Shown piece after piece: positions 1 to 6,027 of a DNA stretch of 8,277 nucleotides (its first letter is position 1; each line of letters opens with the position of its first letter). Origin of the DNA: Prolixibacteraceae bacterium (GTDB taxonomy: Bacteria > Bacteroidota > Bacteroidia > Bacteroidales > Prolixibacteraceae); NCBI GenBank assembly GCA_027858145.1, contig JAQIDF010000093.1, positions 1-8,277 on the forward strand, read 5' to 3'. Both the position numbers and the translations under genes were made by a program. The notes under the pieces were generated by a model. It saw only the letters and a program-made list of their open reading frames with translations. It was not told the origin of the DNA and did no database searches.

Positions 1-224
1 AGCCCTTACACTTCTTCAAAATCTCCTCATATAGCGGTGCTATTATCGTCAATTTTGAATCGTTTAAGAACTCAATACATTAAAAACATCTTCCAAAAAC
101 AAAATTTAAACAGTTTCTGAAGGAAATTGGCAATAAACCAAGACATAAGGGTTAATTATAAAAAACGGTTATATGTTTTCTCTTATATCTTAATTCTTTT
201 GTCTTAATACTATATCTTAAAATT
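1..224. other. AT-rich leader with no supported gene, upstream of amn
   Basis: No convincing gene is present. Three short reading frames reach the left edge. On the + strand, one is open from base 1 to a TGA at 118-120, and another runs from base 3 to a TAA near 81-83. On the - strand, one frame is open from about base 90 to the edge without an ATG. Any of them could be the end of a gene lying outside the window, but none shows a recognisable motif. The stretch from about 140 to 224 is very AT-rich and should hold the amn promoter. TATGTTTT at 172-179 is one base off the Bacteroidota -7 consensus TAnnTTTG, but no -33 TTTG lies at a fitting distance, so no promoter is called. No hairpin terminator was seen. 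Confidence 0.5.
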
Positions 225-995
225 ATGAAATCAAAAGAAGAAATAGTAAATAATTGGTTACCTCGTTATTCCGGTCAAAAGATAGAAAATTTTGGCAAGT
301 ACATACTACTTACTAATTTTCAGAATTATGTTGAAATGTTTGCCAAAAGATTTAATGTTCCGGTTGTTGGCGAAGAGCGTAACATGCCCAACGCAACGGC
401 TGAAAGTATAACCATTATCAATTTTGGCATGGGAAGCCCGAATGCTGGTACAATTATGGATTTGTTAAGTGCTATAAATCCAGAAGCTGTGTTATTTTTA
501 GGCAAATGCGGAGGTTTAAAAATGAAAAATAAATTGGGAGACCTCATCCTGCCCATTGCAGCCATCAGGCACGAAGGAACATCAAACGATTACCTTCCCC
601 CCGAAATACCAGCCCTACCAGCCTTTAATCTGCAACGTGCTGTTTCAACATCAATTCGTGATTTTGGGCGCGACTATTACACCGGGGTAGTTTTCACAAC
701 CAATAAGCGCGTTTGGGAATACGACGAGCATTTTAAAGAGTACCTTCGCCAAACCCGAGCAATGGCAATAGATATGGAAACAGCCACGATATTTGTTGCC
801 GGTTTTTCCAATAAAATACCAACCGGTGCCTTATTACTTGTGTCTGATCAACCCATGATTTCTTCGGGTGTAAAAACGGAAACAAGCGATGAGAATGTAA
901 CCAAAAAATTTGTTTCCGACCACCTTGAAATCGGCATTAAAGCCATGAAAATTATTCGAGACAACGGCCGCTCAGTAAAACACCTTAAATTTTAA
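225..995 (+). CDS. amn: AMP nucleosidase, short Bacteroidota form
   Basis: Predicted cytoplasmic enzyme that hydrolyses AMP to adenine and ribose 5-phosphate (EC 3.2.2.4), acting in purine salvage and adenylate balance. The 256-residue protein has the nucleoside phosphorylase/hydrolase fold motifs in order: GMGSPN at 68-73 (phosphate/ribose side), GKCGG at 93-97, DMETAT at 183-188 (ribose-contacting Met-Glu pair) and SDQP at 207-210, whose Asp is the expected general acid at the purine. The E. coli enzyme is about 480 residues with an extra N-terminal regulatory domain. This protein is only the catalytic domain, which is the normal form in Bacteroidota. The ATG at 225 is preceded by an A-rich stretch and no Shine-Dalgarno site, as is common in this phylum. 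holA follows after 27 bp on the same strand. A generic MTA/SAH or purine nucleosidase is the alternative, but whole-length resemblance to Bacteroidota AMP nucleosidases makes that unlikely. Confidence 0.93.
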   Translation: MKSKEEIVNNWLPRYSGQKIENFGKYILLTNFQNYVEMFAKRFNVPVVGEERNMPNATAESITIINFGMGSPNAGTIMDLLSAINPEAVLFLGKCGGLKMKNKLGDLILPIAAIRHEGTSNDYLPPEIPALPAFNLQRAVSTSIRDFGRDYYTGVVFTTNKRVWEYDEHFKEYLRQTRAMAIDMETATIFVAGFSNKIPTGALLLVSDQPMISSGVKTETSDENVTKKFVSDHLEIGIKAMKIIRDNGRSVKHLKF

Positions 996-1022
996 ATCAT
1001 TTAATCAAGATTATATTCCTTT

Positions 1023-2024
1023 ATGGATTACAACAAAATACTTGAAAATCTTAAAAAGAAAATTTATCACCCGATTTATGTTTTAATGGGCGATGAACCC
1101 TACTTTATAGATAAAATTAGCGACTATATTGTCCATAACGTTCTGGATGAAGGCGAAAGAAGCTTCAACCAAACCATACTATACGGAAAAGATACCTCGG
1201 CCGACACCATACTGACAGTGGCCAAACGTTTTCCGATGATGGCAGCCCAACAGGTGGTTATTGTAAAAGAAGCACAGAACCTGAAAAGTCTGGAAGATGA
1301 ATTGCTGCCTTATGTTCAAAATCCGCTTTCTTCAACTATTCTGGTTATTTGCTACAAATATAAATCCATCGATAAGCGTAAAAAATTCTACAAAGAAGCC
1401 TCCAAGCTAGGAGTAATTTTTGAATCAAAAAAAATTTACGAAAACCAGCTTGCCCCGTGGATTCAAAATTACTGCAAATCGAAAAATTATCAAATACAAC
1501 CAGCTGCAGTGGCAATGCTGGCCGATTACCTGGGCACCGAAATCAGCAAAGTGGCCAATGAACTTGACAAACTGATGATTCTTTTGTCAAAAGGTTCAAC
1601 AATTACCCCTGACGATATAGAAAAAAACATTGGCATCAGTAAGGATTTTAATGTTTTTGAGCTTCAAAATGCACTGGGAACACGTGATGTATTAAAAGCC
1701 AACCGTATTATCAATCATTTTGGAGCAAACCCAAACCAAAATCCGATTCAAAAAACCACTGCAACGCTTTATTCATACTTCAGCCGCTTACTGAAAATGC
1801 AACTGGCAAAAGATAAATCAAAAGACAACCTGATTAAAATACTGGGCATCCACCCTTTCTTCTTTAATGAATATCTGAAAGCCTCACGTAATTTCCCCAC
1901 CGCTAAAGTTGTTGAAGTAATTTCAATTTTACGGGAATACGATATGAAATCAAAAGGAATTGGAAACGTATCATCATCGCAAGCCGATTTGCAACGCGAG
2001 ATGGTCTATAAAATACTACATTAA
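1023..2024 (+). CDS. holA: DNA polymerase III, delta subunit
   Basis: Delta subunit of the clamp loader, which opens the beta sliding clamp and loads it on primed DNA at the replication fork in the cytoplasm. The 333-residue length is normal for HolA (about 330-345). The N-terminal region has the family signature YVLMGDEPYFID (19-30), followed by a stretch typical of the family around 54-84 (YGKDTS, then AKRFPMMAAQQVVIVKEAQ). The middle region with LADYLGTEISKVANELDKL and the C-terminal helical collar domain also fit. As expected for delta, there is no intact Walker A motif. The start ATG at 1023 has no clear ribosome-binding site. The stop TAA at 2022-2024 is separated from the next gene's ATG by one base, which implies cotranscription and probably coupled translation. 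Confidence 0.93.
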   Translation: MDYNKILENLKKKIYHPIYVLMGDEPYFIDKISDYIVHNVLDEGERSFNQTILYGKDTSADTILTVAKRFPMMAAQQVVIVKEAQNLKSLEDELLPYVQNPLSSTILVICYKYKSIDKRKKFYKEASKLGVIFESKKIYENQLAPWIQNYCKSKNYQIQPAAVAMLADYLGTEISKVANELDKLMILLSKGSTITPDDIEKNIGISKDFNVFELQNALGTRDVLKANRIINHFGANPNQNPIQKTTATLYSYFSRLLKMQLAKDKSKDNLIKILGIHPFFFNEYLKASRNFPTAKVVEVISILREYDMKSKGIGNVSSSQADLQREMVYKILH

Positions 2025-2025
2025 T

Positions 2026-2631
2026 ATGTCGCTGATCATTGTTCTTATTACCATCGGAGTTTCGGTTTACGCATTTTATAACCAACACATCGTTCACCGC
2101 CTCAGCCTTCAACCTCATCGCATAACCGAACAAAAGGAATATTACCGTATACTTACTCACGGACTTGTCCATGCCGACTGGGCACATCTGTTAATTAACA
2201 TGTATGTGCTTTACATGTTTGGGAAAATGAGTGAAACATATTTTGCTTATTTTTTTGAAATGAGTTCCAGCGTACTCTTTGTGCTGTTTTACATTGCCGC
2301 CCTTGTGGTTACAGGTGTTTTATCGGTTATAAAACACAAAAAGATGCCGGGTTATTCAGCTATTGGTGCATCGGGAGCAGTTATGGCGGTGGTATTTACA
2401 ACCATCTTTTTTGATCCGTGGAACAAACTATGGTTTTTCGGGATAATTCCAATACCAGGTATTGTATTTGGAGCACTTTACCTGGCATACAGCTACTACA
2501 TGGGCAAAAAAAACACCGACAACATAGGCCATGACGCCCACTTTAGCGGTGCTATATTCGGATTAATATTTCCGGTTATCATGAAATTCTCCCTGGTGAG
2601 TCACTTTTTCGAACAACTTTTGGGGGGTTAG
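2026..2631 (+). CDS. Rhomboid-family intramembrane serine protease
   Basis: Predicted inner-membrane protease that cleaves transmembrane segments of other membrane proteins; the substrate is unknown. The 201-residue protein has about six hydrophobic segments (roughly 1-18, 46-66, 82-102, 111-130, 136-158 and 172-192). The catalytic set is intact: GASG at 114-117 gives nucleophile Ser116, and His172 in HDAHFSG gives the dyad partner. His54 and Asn58 in HADWAHLLIN match the oxyanion-stabilising HxxxN of E. coli GlpG (His150/Asn154). It is a minimal six-helix rhomboid with no extra cytosolic domain. The frame is open upstream to an ATG at 1960 inside holA. The ATG at 2026 is chosen because the extra 22 residues are polar, lie over conserved holA sequence and would precede TM1 with nothing rhomboid-like. 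The gene's stop overlaps that of the convergent yqgE gene. Confidence 0.88.
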   Translation: MSLIIVLITIGVSVYAFYNQHIVHRLSLQPHRITEQKEYYRILTHGLVHADWAHLLINMYVLYMFGKMSETYFAYFFEMSSSVLFVLFYIAALVVTGVLSVIKHKKMPGYSAIGASGAVMAVVFTTIFFDPWNKLWFFGIIPIPGIVFGALYLAYSYYMGKKNTDNIGHDAHFSGAIFGLIFPVIMKFSLVSHFFEQLLGG

Positions 2632-3215
2632 TTCATTCCCGGATTTTCAGGAAAGTTTTCCCACAATACATATTTACCCCCTTGTTTGCGTACCATGCGT
2701 TTCCACAATTGAGGGGAAGTATCGAGCACCATCGCTGGTGGGATATCCGAAACGAGCCATGAGTCTTCGTTGAGTTCATCGCTAAGTTGTTGCTTATCCC
2801 AACCTGAATAGCCGAGAAAAAAGCGAACGTTGTTTTTACCGATACGGCCTGAGTTTATCAACTCTTTTAATACTTCAAAATCGCCTCCCCAATAAAGGTC
2901 TTCGGTAATATGAATGCTGTTGGGTATCTGTGTTCCTATATTATGAATGTAGTACAACGCATCAATATTAACAGGGCCTCCCAGACAAATATCGCCTTTA
3001 AAACCCGGAAATTCTTTATAAAACTCATCAATTTCAAAATCTACCTTCTTATTCAAAATGAAACCAACGGTTCCCTGCGCGTTATGTTCTACCAAAAATA
3101 TGATAGCGCGATTAAAATAACTACCTGGCAGGAATGGTTCTGCAATCAGAATACGCCCTTTTTTAGGCGCCACGTTATTCGATTCTATTTTAAATAAGTC
3201 GGAATTTATTTTCAT
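2628..3215 (-). CDS. yqgE: YqgE/AlgH family protein
   Basis: Member of the widespread YqgE/AlgH family (formerly UPF0301), a soluble single-domain protein with no settled biochemical function. AlgH was linked to alginate regulation in Pseudomonas. The 195-residue length is normal. Family blocks are clear: GRILIAEPFLPG at 20-31 leading into FNRAIIFLVEHN, then GTVGFILNK at 48-56, GGPV at 79-82, and FFLGYSGWDKQQLSDEL at 132-148 followed by SWLV. There is no signal peptide or membrane segment. It lies 67 bp downstream of the PagL-like gene on the same strand and may share its transcript. A perfect but all-AT inverted repeat (3224-3231 with 3237-3244) sits in that gap; it lacks a T-run and is not called a terminator. 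The TAA stop overlaps the rhomboid stop. Confidence 0.93.
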   Translation of the reverse strand: MKINSDLFKIESNNVAPKKGRILIAEPFLPGSYFNRAIIFLVEHNAQGTVGFILNKKVDFEIDEFYKEFPGFKGDICLGGPVNIDALYYIHNIGTQIPNSIHITEDLYWGGDFEVLKELINSGRIGKNNVRFFLGYSGWDKQQLSDELNEDSWLVSDIPPAMVLDTSPQLWKRMVRKQGGKYVLWENFPENPGMN

Positions 3216-3282
3216 TTTAATGCTATATATTATTACAATATATAAAATCTAAAAACATAAAACAAATAGATAAAAACTTGCT

Positions 3283-4365
3283 TTACAAATTAACATCAAA
3301 CACGAAGCCAAGTTCAACATATTCAGCCTTAATGTAATGCGCCTTTAGATTTAAAACCGCCCGCCACCAGGGCGTAATGTAATAACCTATACCAATACGC
3401 TCGTAGTAAACTTTATCACGAACGGGATGTTTGCCAATATAAAGTCCAAGCTGAGTATGAATCGTAAACCGCTCGATTAAAAATTCATGAGATGCAAATA
3501 TGGCATGAAACCACAACTCGCGCCCCGGGGTATTCTGAATAATCGGATCCCAATGTATCCTGTATGATTCGTTATACGACAGCTCGTAACCAATGCCCAC
3601 ACGGTGCTTATATCCTATCCGATAATTAAGTGAGGGCTGAACAAGCCCGGAATTATATGTTAGTGTATCCTTTGAAAAAACAAACATAGTGCCGCCCCCA
3701 ACATATGTAGAAATTGAGAACTTGCGCTCAAATTCAGGTCTTGTGTAATATGCTTTGCTTTCGTTTGGTTGATAGCGCAAACCCACTTTAACCGATGGGA
3801 TATTTAATCCAAGGTTGGGCCAGTCGAGAGCACCGTTGGAATAATGAGTAAAGCCGCCGGCAGCAAAAACATCAACATGCTTTCCAATATTAAATGACTG
3901 TTCGAGGTAAAAGCCAAAAAAAACATTTGTAGAAGAACCTGTTGAGAAATTATACGGATTGGTATCAGCATTGTATGGATTTATGCCATAAGCCAAACCA
4001 CAATCAACCTCTAAATCGAGCCGCCCCCAGGTTGCATTATATTGCGGAAATTGAGTGAAGAAATAAAACGCTACGGGCTTACCCACAATTTCGGTATCAA
4101 ACGAAGCATAATTAAATCCTACACCAAACGATGGATTACGATATGCACTGTGCCAGGCTTTATTACCCAGGGTTTGCCACCCTAATTTGAAATCGACTGA
4201 ACGATAAGGATAAACAAGGTTCTCAACAACCGTGCGATGGGGTTTATTCTGACCCCCACGATAATTAACACTAAAAAAAACCGGCGATTTAATAGAGTCT
4301 CCGGCAGAAGTTGAAAAAGTCAACAACAAAAATATCAATACAAAAAAGCCTCTATTTGTCTTCAT
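3283..4365 (-). CDS. Outer-membrane acyloxyacyl hydrolase (PagL-like lipid A 3-O-deacylase)
   Basis: Predicted outer-membrane barrel that removes an ester-linked acyl chain from lipid A. The N-terminus is a signal peptide ending near FSTSA-GDS, and the rest is rich in alternating aromatic/polar strands. The active-site signature of PagL/acyloxyacyl hydrolases is present as THYSNGALDWPNLGLN. His183 and Ser185 (numbered from the upstream Met at 4392) match the catalytic His and Ser. The position 14 residues after the His, which is the catalytic Glu in Pseudomonas PagL, is Asn197 here. At about 360 residues it is twice the size of proteobacterial PagL (about 170). The extra C-terminal half, from about residue 226, also looks strand-rich. 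Two starts are possible: ATG 4392, preceded by AAGGA but very close, and ATG 4365. I prefer 4365 because it gives a cleaner signal peptide and shortens the overlap with the upstream division gene from 41 to 14 bp. Activity is inferred. Confidence 0.78.
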   Translation of the reverse strand: MKTNRGFFVLIFLLLTFSTSAGDSIKSPVFFSVNYRGGQNKPHRTVVENLVYPYRSVDFKLGWQTLGNKAWHSAYRNPSFGVGFNYASFDTEIVGKPVAFYFFTQFPQYNATWGRLDLEVDCGLAYGINPYNADTNPYNFSTGSSTNVFFGFYLEQSFNIGKHVDVFAAGGFTHYSNGALDWPNLGLNIPSVKVGLRYQPNESKAYYTRPEFERKFSISTYVGGGTMFVFSKDTLTYNSGLVQPSLNYRIGYKHRVGIGYELSYNESYRIHWDPIIQNTPGRELWFHAIFASHEFLIERFTIHTQLGLYIGKHPVRDKVYYERIGIGYYITPWWRAVLNLKAHYIKAEYVELGFVFDVNL

Positions 4366-4657
4366 TTTCAATAATAATAAAAACTTCTTCATTGTCCTTC
4401 TTCAACATGTATTCTTCACGTGCAAAACGCTCCAGTGCTTCAGTGTCATTTTGCAAAGTATGTAGTTGTTGCCGGTCTTCTTCGATTTTCTCTTTCAAAT
4501 AAAGCTTTTCTTCTTTTAATGATTCCAGTTTTTGGGAATCATTTTGGATGCGCATCCAATTGTACTCATCAAAGAACAACATCCATACCAGGAAAAAAAG
4601 CAATAATCCCAGTTGTATCTTGTATTTTTTTAAAATATTGAGTAAATATTCCTTCAT
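4352..4657 (-). CDS. FtsB/DivIC-type septum formation initiator
   Basis: Small bitopic division protein of the FtsB/DivIC family, which forms a complex with FtsL- and FtsQ/DivIB-type proteins and helps activate septal peptidoglycan synthesis. The 101-residue protein has a short cytoplasmic N-terminus with Lys, one membrane segment at about 14-29, a charged coiled coil at about 36-74, and the family motif LERFAREEYMLKKDNEEVFII at 75-95. Length and order are typical. It is the first gene of the leftward cluster, and its 3' end overlaps the start of the PagL-like gene, suggesting coupled expression. A -7-type promoter element lies 29 bp upstream of the ATG. E. coli-like FtsB and Firmicute DivIC cannot be told apart from sequence alone, so no symbol is given. 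Confidence 0.88.
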   Translation of the reverse strand: MKEYLLNILKKYKIQLGLLLFFLVWMLFFDEYNWMRIQNDSQKLESLKEEKLYLKEKIEEDRQQLHTLQNDTEALERFAREEYMLKKDNEEVFIIIENEDK

Positions 4658-4850
4658 TTGAGATCAAATAACAATGTTGAAATTACAAAACTAATATAAA
4701 TTGAGCTAGAAAGTATTCATAAAAAATCAAAAACATGTAAAAACAAGCACTTTAAAATCTATCTTTTTATAAATAAACTTTTTAATTAAAAATATATGTT
4801 ATAAATTTAAAACTTTTACAATCCTTTTTTTCAATTACGCAACTAACAAC
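4658..4850. other. Divergent AT-rich intergenic region with palindrome
   Basis: This 193-bp gap separates the leftward division/lipid A cluster from the rightward SPOR/WG pair and should carry both promoters. It is strongly AT-rich and contains no coding frame of note. It holds a perfect 14-bp palindrome, TTTTTAATTAAAAA, at 4779-4792, about 60 bp before the rightward ATG. TATCTTTT near 4758-4765 is one base off the -7 consensus TAnnTTTG on the + strand. The palindrome could be an operator, an UP-like element or just AT-rich chance. Confidence 0.4.
4686..4693 (-). promoter_or_regulatory. Candidate -7 promoter element for the leftward division cluster
   Basis: The - strand reads TAGTTTTG here, an exact match to the Bacteroidota sigma-ABfr -7 consensus TAnnTTTG. 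It would start transcription around 4679, giving a leader of roughly 20 bases before the ATG at 4657. No TTTG was found at the usual spacing of about 19-21 bp upstream; the nearest (4728-4731) is 34 bp away. The call rests on the -7 element and its position only. Confidence 0.35.
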
Positions 4851-6008
4851 ATGAGACAATTAAAATTATTAATAGCTGCATTTCTCTTTGTTATTTTCAC
4901 CCTATCAGTAAATGCACAACCATTTTATTTAGTTGTAGCTTCGCACACTTCAGAAGCACCTGCTAAAGCGGTAGCCGAAAAACACAGGGCAACAGGATTT
5001 GTAAATGCCGGTTACATTTATGCTCCGGACATTAAGCATTACAGGGTATACATAAAGCAATACAATTCCAAAAACAAGGCTCACGCTGATCGTAAAACAT
5101 TCAGCTCAAAATTTCCGGGTGCCTGGGTGCTCGATAAAAATAATCCACCCAGTGTCGAAGTAAAAAAACAAAAAGCTTCAGTAGATTCAACCCAGGTTGC
5201 CATTAAAAATCTTGATGCTGTTCTTTCGGCTACTATGCAACAGGTGGAAGATTTAAAACTGCAAATAGCCTTGCTGAAGGATGAAATTGGAAGGTTATCT
5301 CAGAATTCCGAACAACAAGATGAGTTAAGACAGAACGTTATCAGCGAACTAAAAGATACCATTGCAATACTGGAAAAAAATATTTCAGAATTGAAAAGCG
5401 ACATTCAGAACGATGCTGAAGAAAAATATGTAAAAAAAGGCGACACCGTGAATTTTGCCCGGAAAGCTGTTGATGCCGAAGGATTTATTTTCGAAAAATC
5501 TAAATTCACCCTGTCACTCGGTCCTGTTAAATCTTTTGTATTAAATGATATTGAACCACAAATGTCAACTTATTTCAACATTGACACACCACTTTCAAAC
5601 AAGATATTTTATGGTTTCCAACTTGCCGGTAATTTTTACCTTTCTGAAAATTGGAAAGCCGGCATCGATTTGTTTATTTACCCAAGCAAAACTCGTTCAT
5701 ACCTTTTCCCTTATCTCAACATTGGCTATTCAAAACAACTCGGAAATGCACCGTTACGAATAAATCCGTTTATTTCAGTAGCAACTGAAGTTTTATGGGT
5801 CGACGGTGAAAATACAATGGCCGGAAGGTATGTGTTTTATGCACCCGGACTGGATTTGGAATGGGGACTATCAAAAAGCACTTCTCTTTTTGTAAATTAC
5901 CGCCACAATATCAACACCTATTTCGAAAACGATGTGTACAAACTTGCCGAAACCCAACACTCGAATTTATCTTTTGGTGTAAGGTTTAATTTTCACGGAA
6001 ACAACTAA
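4851..6008 (+). CDS. Secreted SPOR-domain protein with coiled coil and outer-membrane barrel-like C-terminus
   Basis: Function unknown; I describe the architecture. Residues 1-23 form a signal peptide ending NAQ. Residues about 24-97 resemble a SPOR domain, the fold that binds peptidoglycan glycan strands lacking stem peptides. The pattern is FYLVVASH, then an Ala-rich helix (APAKAVAEKHRATGF), then HYRVYIKQYNSKNKA, a second helix, and a closing strand GAWVLDK. Residues about 114-190 are heptad-like and highly charged, consistent with a coiled coil. Residues about 215-385 alternate aromatic and polar residues in strand-length stretches and end SFGVRFNFHGNN, as in outer-membrane beta-barrels with about eight strands. 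A likely reading is an outer-membrane protein reaching peptidoglycan through the coiled coil and SPOR module. The gene heads a rightward unit, and the WG/FISUMP lipoprotein gene follows after 19 bp. The barrel is inferred from pattern only. Confidence 0.75.
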   Translation: MRQLKLLIAAFLFVIFTLSVNAQPFYLVVASHTSEAPAKAVAEKHRATGFVNAGYIYAPDIKHYRVYIKQYNSKNKAHADRKTFSSKFPGAWVLDKNNPPSVEVKKQKASVDSTQVAIKNLDAVLSATMQQVEDLKLQIALLKDEIGRLSQNSEQQDELRQNVISELKDTIAILEKNISELKSDIQNDAEEKYVKKGDTVNFARKAVDAEGFIFEKSKFTLSLGPVKSFVLNDIEPQMSTYFNIDTPLSNKIFYGFQLAGNFYLSENWKAGIDLFIYPSKTRSYLFPYLNIGYSKQLGNAPLRINPFISVATEVLWVDGENTMAGRYVFYAPGLDLEWGLSKSTSLFVNYRHNINTYFENDVYKLAETQHSNLSFGVRFNFHGNN

Positions 6009-6027
6009 AAAGTCAAAATATTTTATC

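Noticed and set aside
172..179. TATGTTTT as the amn promoter -7 element
   Set aside because: It has one mismatch to TAnnTTTG and no -33 element at proper spacing; such near-matches are common in this AT-rich leader.
326..565. Reverse-strand open frame inside amn
   Set aside because: It is antisense to conserved AMP nucleosidase motifs and its translation has no family resemblance; a shadow frame.
2910..3197. Forward-strand open frame inside yqgE
   Set aside because: Antisense to well-conserved YqgE blocks with no recognisable protein features.
3224..3244. Perfect 8-bp inverted repeat (TATATATT / AATATATA) as a terminator after the PagL-like gene
   Set aside because: The stem is entirely A/T and is not followed by a T-run on the - strand, so it would be weak; it is also close to the yqgE start.
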